NCBI GenBank assembly: GCA_013146195.2
Contig: CM028379.1
Span: forward strand, 88,765,401-88,829,400
Direction of reading: 5' to 3'
Source: Codonopsis lanceolata
Lineage: Eukaryota > Streptophyta > Magnoliopsida > Asterales > Campanulaceae
DNA: 64,000 nucleotides
In this document: positions 34,815-46,377 of the stretch, one piece after another
How positions within the stretch are numbered: the first letter of the stretch is position 1
Layout: every line of letters starts with the position of its first letter
Program-made: the position numbers and the translations under genes
Notes under the pieces: model-generated
Databases searched by the model: none
What the model was told of the DNA's origin: nothing
Seen by the model: only the letters and a program-made list of their open reading frames with translations

Positions 34815-34979
34815 TAAGCTCATAAAAGATGTTCATTATGCACAATAGATTTTTTATACTTACTATGTTTCTAAATAATTGTGAATTCTTTCATTGTTTG
34901 TCCGTTTCAAACTAATTGTCTTATTTTAAAACTTTCCATTTTGGGATTTTTTTTTACCAATTTACCCTTATTTTTTTTA

Positions 34980-35309
34980 TTTTAATCAAGGTTCTAAAAA
35001 TTGATAGGTAGACGCTAGACACCAGACCATCGCCTAGCGCCTAGAGCGCCTAGGCGGAATTTAGGCGAGGCCTATATCTAAGACATAATATCTGATTTTT
35101 AATATATTTTTTATTATAACCTAATTATGAAACATATTTTTTAAAAATATACTAATACTAAATATCACCTAATAATTTAAAAATAATAATTACATTATAA
35201 TGTTCAATTTTAAAAGTAAAACTAGAAAATTTAATATCATCTAAAGTTCAAAATATTACAAAAATATTTAACAGTTCAATTATCCATAGGTTCGTTGACA
35301 ATTACAACA
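34980..35309. other. Non-coding; GCCTAGGCG-type island
   Basis: CGCCTAGAGCGCCTAGGCGG at 35040 is a GC-rich island in AT-rich sequence. Similar islands lie near 9150 and 41510. No gene is visible. Confidence 0.45.
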
Positions 35310-35780
35310 TGACAAAAATAATTTAATAATTTGAAATAGATATATTTATTATTATTATTTTAGAAACCTAAAGTGACATTATTTAGGGCCAAATTACAAA
35401 AAAAACTTAAAAAATAAGAAAAATCAGCAGTTGGCCGCCCAACCCACCTAATCGGGCGCCTAGCCGATTTTCTACGCACAACTTCTTTTTATCCAAGTGT
35501 AGCAGTTTATTTCTCATAATTATTTGACGATGAAGATCGGGAGAGTATTTGGTGCGATCCTTGAAGAATACGACTTTTTTCACGCACACCTTTTTTAATA
35601 TTTTTGACATAGATTGTTTTACTTTGAACAAACTAAGTCACAAATAATTTATGTATGCAGTGTAGTGTACTTAGCATATTGAACGTTTTCTCACTTAGAA
35701 AATTGCAATGGTAATAGAAACAACTTACTTTGCACATTGGCTCTGCTGCCTACGGTGATGAAATGATAGTAACTAGGTCT
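35310..35780. repeat. Dispersed repeat R1, second copy
   Basis: Matches 5156-5628 in the same orientation, including the antisense frame at 35407-35631. Beyond 35790 the sequence follows the R1-tail copy at 8690-8820 (ACCTACCCAACCCAACCCG), not the 5629 side, which carries the 101-bp insert. Confidence 0.7.
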
Positions 35781-35889
35781 GACAATTACAACAAAAAACC
35801 CATTAACCTACCCAACCCAACCCGATCTGTTACCTTTTTTTTTGGATCGAAATGGGTTACCCGTTTCGATCCAAAAATATTATATAAGT

Positions 35890-36389
35890 AAAATATGGAT
35901 AAATCAATGAAAGAAAAAACATTGAGACTAGAGCTTTATCCTAGTCATTCATAAGTGTAATGCAATTTCCAACATGTATGAAGCAGAAAGAAGCACATGA
36001 ACCAGAAGGAAGTTAAAAAGGAACAAGTTATGATAAATGCTCAAAAAAGGAAAATCTGACATGAACCATCTCTAATTAAACATCATAATACAATTGTCTG
36101 TTCTGAGGAATCTTGTACCATAAATACATCCATATAGACTCATTTTTAACAAGTGTTCTCACTGACATTTGAATCACAATCTCATACAGGTCTTCTTTAA
36201 CTTCAGAAGCATATCCCTTCTTGAATATTAGATTGCCATTTATCACAGACTTTTTCTTTCAGAGCACTTCCATTATTCCCTTAGATCAGTCTTATATTAA
36301 TAGTAGGTGTCCAGTATCTTTGAATGTTTAATATTTCTTAATTAGGGCAGCTAGAGAGAGAGGCATGAAATCAAGGAGTAGGTACAAAT
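35890..36389. other. Non-coding spacer, copia insertion target
   Basis: No gene seen. The sequence resumes at 41090 on the other side of the copia element. Confidence 0.5.
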
Positions 36390-36673
36390 TATTAGAATAT
36401 GGAATATTCTTATTATGTATTATTGGTATATAATATTTGTAGTGATTGTATTCTAGTGAAATAGCCTAATTAGCTCCTTGTTTATAGCTAATCAGTTAGG
36501 ACTTGTAGGGTATTTGTATCTCAAAGATGAATGGAAAAGGGACGGAAATAATTCTTTCATGGTATCAGATTAGGTTTCCTTCCTAATACATTCTTCCGCT
36601 TTCTTTCTTCTCGTTTTCTTTTCTTTCGGCCGCCACCCGACTCCGTCTTTGTCTCCGGCGTGGTTTCTCTTCC

Positions 36674-37717
36674 ATGGGTGATTCCAATAAATTTCATCCT
36701 GCTTTGTCTATTACCAATGTCAAGGCTCTCTTTCCCATTACCTTAGACTTGGATACAAGCCAATATCCTTCTTGGGCAGCACTGTTTAAGGTTCAAGCGC
36801 GAGTTCATGATGTCTTGGATCATATTCTTCCTCCGGCAGATGCAGCAGAGAAGGCGGCAATTGACAAAGCGAAAACTGAAAACCCGACTCTGTGGAAACG
36901 GCTGGATGCTGTTGTTCTTCAGTGGATTTACTCCACGGTATCTTCAGACATTTTGCTCTCCATTCTTATTGATGATGATTCGGCTGAGCAAGCATGGATC
37001 CGGGTTGCTGAGTTATTCCACGATAACAAGAGCTCCCGGGCTATGTATTTGAACAAAGAGTTCACGAACATTGTGCTATCCGATTATCCATCCACCACAG
37101 CCTATTGTAATCGCCTCAAGAGTCTAGGCGATCAACTCAAGAACGTTGGTGCTCCGGTAAGTGATGATGGTATGGTGCTCAAACTGTTGCAAGGTTTACC
37201 TGAGCAATACTCTAATTTTGTTACTGTGATGCAACAAAAGAAAACCTTGCCATCATTCACTGCCGCACGTTCGAAACTAGTTCTTGAGGAGACTACAATT
37301 GGGGAACGTTGCAAGCAGGAGGCCTCATCTATTGCCCTTTCTGCGTCTGTTGATGGTTCTTCTAGCGGGGCTTCGCAATCTTCAATTTCTCCCCATGACA
37401 ATGGCCATGTTTCTTCATCTCGGGGTAGAACTGGTGGCAACAAAAATCGGAACACTAGGGGTTCTGGTGGAAATGCTGGTGGTCGTGGTCAGTCCAATGG
37501 GGGTGGACGTGGTGGTACCCGTGGGGGTGGGCAGCAGCGCCCTCAATCTTGGCAGCAACCTCCTCCTTGGTGGATGATGATGCAGCAGCCGTGGTCTTCT
37601 CCTCCCCCGCCCATATCCTACGCGCGATCGTGGTCTCGGCCTCTGTGTCGCCTAATGAGAGTCTTAGGCTCGCGACCTTACGGGCAACGGGGCCACCACA
37701 ACAAGCCTATGCCGTAG
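36674..37717 (+). CDS. Copia Gag
   Basis: The capsid-like protein that packages the element RNA. The 347-residue frame starts 114 bp after the 5' LTR with MGDSNKFHPALSITNVKALF. It has the copia Gag core (YPSWAALFKVQ, then VVLQWIYSTVSSDIL, AYCNRLKSLGDQL and LKLLQGLPEQYSNF) and a Gly/Arg-rich tail at about residues 250-290. No CCHC zinc knuckle is present; the RGG-type tail may take over RNA binding. The frame is probably authentic only to about 37610: the last ~35 residues appear to be out-of-frame reading after an indel, because protease continues in another frame. Confidence 0.85.
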   Translation: MGDSNKFHPALSITNVKALFPITLDLDTSQYPSWAALFKVQARVHDVLDHILPPADAAEKAAIDKAKTENPTLWKRLDAVVLQWIYSTVSSDILLSILIDDDSAEQAWIRVAELFHDNKSSRAMYLNKEFTNIVLSDYPSTTAYCNRLKSLGDQLKNVGAPVSDDGMVLKLLQGLPEQYSNFVTVMQQKKTLPSFTAARSKLVLEETTIGERCKQEASSIALSASVDGSSSGASQSSISPHDNGHVSSSRGRTGGNKNRNTRGSGGNAGGRGQSNGGGRGGTRGGGQQRPQSWQQPPPWWMMMQQPWSSPPPPISYARSWSRPLCRLMRVLGSRPYGQRGHHNKPMP

Positions 37718-40700
37718 CACAGCAGTGGGTTCCAACTGACATTGAAGCGGCTATGCACACGATGTCTCTTACTCCACCCGATCAGAATTGGTACATGGAC
37801 ACAGGAGCTACATCTCACATGACTGCGGCGCAGGGTAATCTCTCGCCTTATTTTAATTTGAGCACTAAAAATAATATCATTGTCGGTAGTGGTCATTCTA
37901 TTCCAATTCGTGGTCATGGTAACACCACCTTATCTCCACCCAGCCCCCCCTTTGTGTTGAAAGATGTACTACTTGCTCCTGACCTTGTCAAAAATTTGGT
38001 TTCAGTTCGGAAATTTACCATAGATAACCAAGCCTCTGTGATGTTTGATCCTTATGGTTTTTCTGTCTTTGATATACAGACGGGGATCTGTCTCATGCGA
38101 TGTGAGAGTACCGGTGACCTATATCCTCTGCGTTCCCATGTTCCGCCCAACAGCGGTTCTTCTACAACTTTGCTCACCTCCACTTTGTGGCATGAACGTT
38201 TAGGACACCCGTGCCCTTTGTTTTAAATTTTCTTCAGCAAAATAAATGGATAGATAGTACTGCTTCTTCTCGTTCTAGTAATTCTTGTCAATCTTGTGTA
38301 CTCGGAAAACATATTAAATTGCCATTTGTATCGTCTAATTCAGTGACAATGTTTCCATTTGATATTATTCATAGTGATTTATGGACATCACTGCTTTGAG
38401 TTCGATGCTCGTCACCGCTATTATGTTTTATTTTTAGACGATTATTCCAATTTTTTGTGGACGTTTCCTGTTGCGAAAAAGTCCCAAGTTCTTGGTCTTT
38501 TCACTATATTTCAGACATATATTCGCACTCAATTTGAGCGTCCCATTAAATGTGTTCAATGTGATAATGGGGGTGAATTTGATAACACTCGGTTTTGGAA
38601 CCTATGTCAATCACATGGAATTTCGTTTCGTTTTTCGTGTCCGCATACTTCCTCGCAAAATGGCAAAGCCGAACGTAAGATTCGCTCCATCAATAATATC
38701 ATGCGCACCTTATTGTTACATGCCTCTCTTCCTCCGTCTTTTTGGCCTCATGCATTACAAATGGCAACGTATCTTCTTAATATTATTCCGAGTCACATCC
38801 TTAACAATGCATCACCTCTTAAAATACTGTACCACAAAGATCCCTCATACTCACACTTGCGTGTTTTTGGTTGCTTGTGTTATCCCTTATTGCCGTCAGC
38901 TACCATACACAAACTCCAGGCCCGGTCTACTCCGTGTGTGTTTCTTGGGTATCCCTCTAATCATCGTGGTTACAAGTGCTTCGATTTATCGAGTAATAAA
39001 ATCATCACGTCCCGTCATGTTCGTTTTGATGAAACTCGATTTCCTTTTGCTGAATTGCATAAATTTTCTTCTAATGATTATGATTTTTTGGCCAGTGGTA
39101 TTGACTTTCCTGCCTTAAATTATTTTCACCTCCCCAACCTCCCCATGATCCTACTCCAGATCAGGCGACCCGCAACCTCACTCAAGCTCCGCCTCCTTCA
39201 CCTCCTTCCCCATCTATATCCCAGCTCAACCCAAGCCCAGCCGAGTCTATCCCATCTAACCCGCCACCCCCTGCTCACCGCCCCACCACTAGGAGCCAGC
39301 ATGGCATCTTTCGGCCTAATCCCAAATATTATTCTCCTCAAGCCAATCTCCATACTCATGTCACTAAATCTCCCATCCCTCGTAACCCGATTGATGCCCT
39401 TCGTGACCCGAATTGGAAATTGGCCATGACTGATGAATTTAATGCTCTTATTCAAAATAAGACGTGGGATTTAGTGCCACGTCCTCCTGATGTTAATGTT
39501 ATTAGGTCAATGTGGATTTTTTCTCATAAAGAAAATTCTAATGGTTCGTTTGAGAGGCATAAAGCCCGTCTTGTAGGTGATGGCAAGACTCAGCAGGTTG
39601 GGATTGATTGCGGTGACACTTTTAGCCCGGTTGTCAAACCGGCTACCATTCGGACTGTTCTCACTTTATCGTTATCCAAACAATGGCCAGTTCATCAATT
39701 GGATGTTAAGAATGCGTTCTTACATGGTGAGTTAAATGAGGTAGTTTATATGCATCAGCCTCTCGGTTTTCGTGACTCTGCTCATCCTGACCATGTTTGT
39801 CTATTACGCAAATCTCTGTACGGCCTCAAGCAAGCTCCTCGGGCTTGGTACAAAAGGTTTGCAGATTTTGTCACGTCGATTGGGTTCACCAACTGTAAGT
39901 CTGACACCTCATTATTTGTTTACCGACGTGGATCAGATATGGCTTACCTCCTCCTGTATGTTGATGATATCATTCTCACAGCTTCGTCTGACACTCTCCG
40001 TACCATGATTATTGGTAGTCTGAGTTCTGAATTTGCTATGAAGGATCTTGGCACGCTTCATTATTTTTTGGGCATTGGTGTCACTCGTCATGAGGGTGGT
40101 TTATTTTTGTCTCAGCGCAAGTATGCCACTGAGATTGTTGACCGCGCTGGAATGGCATCGTGTAGGCCGGCCCTAACTCCTGTAGACACAAAGGGCAAAG
40201 TCTCGGCCTCTGGCTCTGAGCCATTTTCCGATCCCACCCTATATCGCAGTCTTGCGGGGGCTCTACAATACCTCACCTTTACCCGTCCTGATATCTCCTA
40301 TACGGTACAACAGGTATGTCTCTTCATGCATGATCCCCGGGTTGTCCACATGCAAGCACTCAAGCGCATTCTCCGATATGTGCAAGGCACTTTGCACCTT
40401 GGCTTGCACTTATATCCATCATCTACGGCCGCTCTTGTCACCTATACGGATGCTGATTGGGGTGGGTGTCCTGATACGCGCCGCTCCACTTCTGGATATT
40501 GTGTATTTTTGGGGGATAACTTGGTTTCTTGGTCGTCAAAACGCCAACCTACTCTATCCCGCTCAAGTGCTGAAGCTGAGTATCGTGGAGTGGCCAATGT
40601 GGTTTCGGAGTCATGCTGGATTCGCAATCTATTACTTGAGCTTCATTGTCCAGTTCGTATAGCGACTATTGTCTATTGTGACAATGTGAGTGCAGTGTAC

Positions 40701-40922
40701 CTTTCAGGGAATCCAGTTCAGCACCAACGAACAAAACACGTTGAGATGGATATTCACTTTGTCCGGGAAAAGGTTGACCGCGGCGAAGTACGAGTTCTCC
40801 ATGTTCCATCTCGGTATCAGATCGCTGACATTTTTACCAAAGGATTACCTCTCGTTCTTTTTGAAGATTTTCGATCCAGTCTCAGCGTTCGTGAACCTCC
40901 CGCTTCGCCTATGGGGGTGTAT
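37549..40922 (+). pseudogene. Copia Pol (PR-IN-RT-RNase H), frame-interrupted
   Basis: The domains are complete and in copia order. Protease has WYMDTGATSHMT (about 37790). The integrase zinc finger has WHERLGHP (about 38195) and CQSCVLGK (about 38290). The integrase core has HSDLWTS, QCDNGGEF (about 38560) and SSQNGKAERK. RT has LVPRPPDVN, QLDVKNAFLHGEL and YVDDIILTAS (about 39957). RNase H has YTDADWGG, SRSSAEAEYRG and YCDNVSAVYL. RT-RNase H is one clean 501-residue frame (39420-40925). Frame changes occur near 37610, 38215, 38390 and 39130. Either this copy is a defective recent insertion or some of the indels are sequence errors. Confidence 0.9.
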
Positions 40923-41094
40923 TAGAATATGGAATATTCTTATTATGTATTATTGGTATATAATATTTGTAGTGATTGTATTCTAGTGAAATAGCCTAAT
41001 TAGCTCCTTGTTTATAGCTAATCAGTTAGGACTTGTAGGGTATTTGTATCTCAAAGATGAATGGAAAAGGGACGGAAATAATTCTTTCACAAAT

Positions 41095-41662
41095 GTGGTT
41101 GAAAATGAAAACCAGGAAGGGGGAAACGCAGAAATCAAAATAGGGGAGCAATGTGAAAAATTCAATATTCAACCATGGTGACATACTAACTTCAATATTT
41201 CAACCCAGCTGCATGCCTGACATATCTCTTGTGTGTAAAAGCAGTAGTTACAACTTACACTTCCCCAAATAATTTCTTTAATTTTTATCTGCTCTTTCTC
41301 TCTCCCTCTTTTCAGTTCACAGTTCAAACATGGATGGATGGTCTGAATTGTTAATTATAAACACCTTTTTTGTGCCAAACATTGGCCTGACCTCACTAAA
41401 GTTTATAAATATTCTCAAAAAACATGAATAAAATTGCTTCCAAAAGTGTTTCCCCACGCCTCTATACCTAAGCAGCCTTCCCTCCAAAAGTAAATAGTAA
41501 GGCGCCTGACAATCCTTAGGGCACCTAAACGAGGTGTAAGCGGGACCTAGGCCAAACCTAAAATTAAAACATTATTATCTTATTTTTAGTGTTTTTTCTT
41601 AATATAACCTAATTAAGAAATATTAAACATTCTAATATACTAATATAGCCTAATGTATGTAG
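41095..41662. other. Non-coding spacer
   Basis: No gene. A GGCGCCTGACAATCC island near 41505 is related to those near 9150 and 35040. Confidence 0.45.
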
Positions 41663-42246
41663 GCCAAATCATACGACGACCACAACTCGCTTATCGATGT
41701 GTTTGTTAGCACTCATACTACACCCGGTGCCACCCCCGATGAACTTGAGTGGGTTGATGAAAAGGCAAAATCTACATATGTAAGTATATTTCAATAAGTA
41801 CTTGTCATTGAATATTCAACTCAAATTATTTATGTATTGTCTATCTTATATTATTTGTTTGCTTTATTTTGACAGGAAACATATATGGCGCGGGCAGTTG
41901 TAGAGGTGGCCGAGGGTCGAATGGAGGCTAATAAGTTTAATGAGGCGCTCGGAGAGCGTCGCGACATGAAAGGGCCTCAATAGTGTACGGTATGGGTGAG
42001 CATCCACAATTTTCAGAGGCTTCCGCTTCCCCGTCGTCAACAGCTCGGTCACATACCAACAACACCGAGAGCCTAAGGATCCAGACCCTAGAATCAGAGC
42101 TTGCTCAAACGCGTGAAGCCCTCCCACAAACAAACTCACGATTGGATCTTATAATACACCAACTTCAGCGGCCCCCTTCTAGTGCAGGGTCCCCTAGCCT
42201 TAATTCTACTAGGAATCTGTTTAATGATGAATACTCTCCTTCTTAA
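41663..42246 (+). pseudogene. CACTA (En/Spm) transposase-like 3' exons
   Basis: The C-terminal end of a plant Ptta/En/Spm-type (Transposase_24) gene. Exon 41663-41779 reads SYDDHNSLIDVFVSTHTTPG and then ELEWVDEKAKSTY, ending at a GTAAGT donor. The next exon starts after the ACAG at 41875 with ETYMARAVVEVAEG, hits a TAG near 41980, and continues in another frame as VYGMGEHPQFSEASASPSS plus a coiled-coil-like tail (ESLRIQTLESELAQTREALP). The family order (WVDE.A...Y, then VYG.G, then coiled coil) supports the call. The 5' exons are missing. Confidence 0.7.
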
Positions 42247-42459
42247 TTTTCAGGACAATGTAAACTCTTTAATTTTAGAGACAATGTGAATTTTATTTCG
42301 AACTTTTTGTAATAACATTAGTTTTTAATTTAGTGTCTTAATTACTTTTTAGATTTGCAATTTCGTTTTTATTCATACTTGTTATTTTTATATATCAAGT
42401 ACAAAATTATTAAAATTTTAGAATATGAAAAATTATTTTTAAATTTTTTTTAAATTCAG

Positions 42460-42930
42460 TGATGGAATTCAGAGACGGAGTCCTTGTCGCTAAATAATTG
42501 GTTGGGTATATTTAAAAAAATTTATGACGGAGACTCCATCGCGAATTAGTGACGGAGGGACATTTATCAGAGACGGAAGTTTCGTCTCTGATTAGTGATG
42601 GAGGGAAATTTATCAGCGATGAATATTCCGTCTCTACACAATATTCTATAAATATTTTAAATTCATTTAGCGACGGAGATTCCGTCACTAATTAGTGATG
42701 GAGGGACATATAGCAGCGAAGAACGTTCCGTCTATAATTAGTGACGGAGGGACTTTTATCAGTGACGGATGTTCCGTCTCTATACAATATTCCATATATA
42801 TTTTAAATTCTTTCAGCGACGGAAGTTCCGTCGCAAATTAGTGACGGAGGACATTTACTGACAGAATAAAATGACGGAACCTCAGCCATTGATCAGTGAT
42901 GGAATTATTTTTTCCGTCACTGATCAGCGA
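42460..42930. repeat. CACTA subterminal repeats (GTGACGGA / TCCGTCTCT)
   Basis: Many direct and inverted copies of GTGACGGAGGGAC and TTCCGTCTCT lie about every 40-60 bp, separated by ATTTATCAG-like phrases. This is the expected layout of CACTA subterminal binding sites, next to the transposase remnant. The expected terminal GTAGTG end is not found, so the element is truncated. Confidence 0.75.
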
Positions 42931-42959
42931 CGGGTAAAGCAGAGTTGCGGTAAAAGAAA

Positions 42960-44120
42960 AAAAGTTAATAGCAGGGGAGGAAAATAAAGAGATTCTCACA
43001 TTTAACTACACCGGATCCTATGAAGAGGAGCAAGAAAGTTCATATCAAAAGAGGTTAGATGTTGGAGGCTTGGAACCTAGTTATGTAAATAAGTAAAATA
43101 TTTTGAAACCAGTTATTGTGATTACTTTGTTTGTAATATCTATAAATTAGGGACTAGTACGATAATTTTTAAGGCTGCTTGTAGTAGTCTAAAAATTGAA
43201 GGAAGTAAACTATATATTTTAGCTTTCTTTTCTAACAAAAGGCACAAATTCATCGATTGGTTCTTCATTTTCTTTATCTTCTTAACATTATGACATATTT
43301 TCTTAACACATTTATCTTAGCTTATTCACATGTAATAACTAAACACAATACATATTTGTTAATATCTCAATACTCACCAACAAATTTATTATTGTAGTAA
43401 CAATTTTTCATATACATCTAATAATGCATTTCTTGAACATATTTAAGAAAGTAAAACAATATTATTTTTTAGTTTCATATAAACTTTTAGTCTTTCGACT
43501 GAATAAGTATTTTTTTTATTTTAAAAAATATTAGACGACATTTGTAACGATAATGATTGGAGTGGGAAACTGATAAGAAAATCGAAATACAAGGTGAAAT
43601 TGATAGAATCCAAAAATATAGGACCTAACTTTAAAATATGTACAAGTCAAGATATCTAATTATTATTTAATTATTTATAGAATTAATTAACATATGACAA
43701 AAATTTATTTCTTTGACCTTAATTAATGGTAAAAGATTTATTATACTTAGGGTTATTTTTAACTAAACATTAGTTGGAAATTGTTACGATTCTTAATTAA
43801 AAAAAGAAAATACATAAATATAAAAATAATACCTAAAATAAACACCAATAAGAGTTTTGGTATTGTTCACCGTCGTACGATGGAAAGTGTTGGTGAACAA
43901 ATTGGGATCGGCGCAAGAACCGTGGAAGGCTCCACCATGGTTCAAACTAAACAAAGGAAAAGAAAAGGAATAGTTCAAAAAATGTTGTTGACTTCTTCAT
44001 GATATGCGGCCAAAATCCAAGTGACCGTTCACTTGGTGAAGCTTAAAATAATTGGTTACTCATTTTGAGGTGTGAACCTTGTTGGTTGATCAAAAGATAC
44101 ATCAATCACTCACTAATTAG
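42960..44120. other. AT-rich spacer with TPS-promoter-like patch
   Basis: Bases 43610-43745 match 6290-6400. Bases 43905-43960 (GCAAGAACCGTGGAAGGCTC) resemble the TPS upstream region (12385-12440 and 55682-55735), a further relic of the TPS flank. No gene is seen. Confidence 0.4.
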
Positions 44121-44650
44121 ACTCAATTAAATATTAACTAATTATGTATTGAATCCTTTATTCTAAAATTATATTTCATTTTCTATTATATCGTTGGATT
44201 GCTGATAGATATCCATCGTAAATAAACAAAATTACTTACCAATTTACGTGGTAAAACTCATGTTAACGTTAGACATCACCAGAATGTGATTCATATTTTA
44301 ATTACATTATTTATAATGTTGGTTAAGTTGATAATTTTTTTTATATATAACCCACAAAATCGAACCAAACCTAACCACTCGGTTTAGTTTGGTTCGATTT
44401 CAAGCCTTATTCGTGGTTTGAAATTTTTGGAACCAATAAAGGATAGTTCGATTCATGGTTCGGGCCTAAATCAAACCAAACCAAACCACATACACTTATA
44501 ACGTCCACACATGTAGCAAGTCATGCGAATAAAAATATAACTAATCATCTTTTCGGTAAAATAAAAGCTTCATTGAAAATTGGTAAGTAATGGATCTGTT
44601 AGTTTTTCATTGAAAATTAATATATTAATTTTTCACTGAAAACTAATATA

Positions 44651-44908
44651 CTCCCTCTATCCCTAAATTATCGTTTGAGTTGACCCAGTGCACGGTTTAA
44701 GAAAAAACAATTGACTTGATTATTTATATTGGTTTAATGTGTAGTTTCATTTAAATGCCATGTGTATGTGGCTCATAATTAAAGTAGGGTGAAAAAGTAA
44801 GGATAAAATAGTAAAAGTGATGTTCTAACAAAATAAGGTTCAAACTAAATAATTATTTTGAAACGAACGAAGAAGGAAAAGAGAACGATAATTTATGGAC
44901 GTTAGGAG
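44651..44908. mobile_element. Stowaway-type MITE, 258 bp
   Basis: The left end CTCCCTCTATCCCTAAATTA and the right end, read inward CTCCTAACGTCCATAAATTA, form the terminal inverted repeat. TA flanks both sides (44649-44650 and 44909-44910). There is no ORF. It lies inside the inverted AT-rich family shared with 15990-16205. Confidence 0.85.
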
Positions 44909-45340
44909 TATTAGTTTTTCATGACACAGATATGTTTCACAATACACTCATAACGTTGACACATGTACCAAGTCATGTGAATAAAAATATAGCTAATCAT
45001 CATTTCGGTAAAAATCTAAGTTTCAATGAAAATTGGTAAATAATGGATCTATTAGTTTTCATTTGAAAATTAATATATTAATTTTTCACTGAAAACTAAT
45101 ATATTACTTTTTCACCAAAAATTAATATATTAGTTTTTCAATGAAAATATAAAACTAATATAGAGGGATTTTTCATTCAAACTTAATATATACATAAATT
45201 ACGTAAATTGGTAAGTAATTTTGTTTATTTAAGAAAATAAAAACTAATTTTATTCACATTACTTGCTACATGTGTCAGCGTTACGAGTGTATTGCGAAAC
45301 ATATATGTGTCATGGTTAACAAAATATAGAATGCTACCAT

Positions 45341-45655
45341 ATGAGCACTATAAATAGCATACCACACCATTCCATCAAGCACACGCAAAAGTTGAAGGTA
45401 GTAAGGCACTTACTACACAAACTTAAAGAAGATCCGTTTGAAGGTTTAGTTGCAGTTGATGCTCTGCAACGACTAGGAATTGATTACCACTTCCAAGACG
45501 AAATTGATTCAATTCTAAAACCGTATTACATGAAAACTACTTATGCCAGTGGCTTTCACGAGTGTCGAGTTCTTCGTGAGGTTTCACTTGCTTTTTGACT
45601 CTTAAGACAAGAGGGTTTCTATGTCCCTGCAGGTTGGTTCTTCCATTGCGCCTTT
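45341..45655 (+). pseudogene. TPS-g terpene synthase pseudogene 2: promoter joined to exon 2
   Basis: It has the same structure as pseudogene 1: a TATA box at 45349-45356 inside the apparent ORF, no exon 1 or intron 1, exon 2 from about 45371, and the same foreign junction after the first bases of intron 2. The frame stops at 45596 where TPS-A has CGA (Arg) and this copy has TGA, a C-to-T change. Pseudogene 1 shows a one-base deletion at the same spot, so the deletion probably arose after the stop. Both breakpoints are shared, so the gene was already dead before the segment duplicated. Confidence 0.9.
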
Positions 45656-45968
45656 CGATCAAGACGAGCTTGACGAGCTGAGGGCGGTAGATGAGAAGAA
45701 GGGTGCTCCAGAATGGGTTCCTCTTCCTGTGGCAGCCAAGAATTTATTTGCTTGTTTGAAGAGGAGGCTTTATTTCAAGGAAAGCTTCATCCCTTATCCT
45801 TCAAGTCTTACCTCCTCTGCCTCCTCCACTCCTGATTTTTATGTGGGAGATCAATTAATGAAGGAGTTGGAGGGAGAGATGGTTAACCGTTACGAGCTCG
45901 TCCAAAAAGAATATGAGACCGAGGAGGCTGGAACTGAAGGTGACAAAGCTATGGGGTCTTCTCGATAG
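45621..45968 (+). CDS. Chimeric ORF, unidentified (copy 2)
   Basis: This is the 115-residue homologue of 454-801. It has the same length, start and stop and about ten substitutions (for example DHDELDEL to DQDELDEL, GDPEW to GAPEW). The ORF remains open in both copies, but neither has a recognisable domain, and the first eight residues are out-of-frame TPS sequence. It may be a relic of a retroelement gag-like gene. Confidence 0.4.
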   Translation: MSLQVGSSIAPFDQDELDELRAVDEKKGAPEWVPLPVAAKNLFACLKRRLYFKESFIPYPSSLTSSASSTPDFYVGDQLMKELEGEMVNRYELVQKEYETEEAGTEGDKAMGSSR

Positions 45969-46136
45969 TTCTTATTTTTAGCTTTTCCCTGTAAACAATG
46001 TTGATAGATGATATTTTTGTATATATTTTGGCCTCGTTGAAGGGTTGTTTGTATTTTTTTTGAGTTGTTTGTATTTGATGGGTATGTCTTTGTGTATTTA
46101 TGTATGTATGAAATGTTTATGTGGGTAGAGTAGGAT

Positions 46137-46377
46137 GGGTGCTTAGGCCTTGTTCTTCCTCGACTTGCGAGGGTATTAAATGGGCGCTTATACCTTGCTC
46201 TTCTTCGGTTTTCAAGGGAATTGAATAGGCGCTTATGTCTTATTCTTCCTTGGCTTACGAGCCGAGGGTATTGAATTGGCGCTTATGCCTTGTTCTTCCT
46301 CGGCTTCCAAGGAATTGAATGGGCGCTTATACCTTGTTCTTCCTCGATTTACGAGGGAAATGAATGGGCGCTTATGT
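46137..46377 (+). repeat. Minisatellite, copy 2 of 970-1209
   Basis: Five units with the same core (CTTATACCTTG, TTCTTCCTCGGCTTCC) and the same order of unit variants as copy 1, so no unit gain or loss since the duplication is apparent. Confidence 0.85.

Larger units (their letters stand above)
36390..41089 (+). mobile_element. Ty1/copia retrotransposon, complete structure, 170-bp identical LTRs
   Basis: LTRs 36390-36559 and 40920-41089 are identical by eye; both start TATTAGAATATGG and end TTCTTTCA. CAAAT flanks both sides (36385-36389 and 41090-41094). TGGTATCAGATTAGG right after the 5' LTR is the primer-binding site for initiator tRNA-Met, and CCTATGGGGGTG before the 3' LTR is the polypurine tract. 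The short LTR and the polymerase sequence suggest the Ale/Retrofit group. The LTR identity indicates recent insertion, yet the coding region has several frame changes. Confidence 0.95.

Noticed and set aside
39198..39455. Antisense ORF in the copia element
   Set aside because: A shadow of the Pro-rich linker and RT start on the plus strand, with no recognisable domain.
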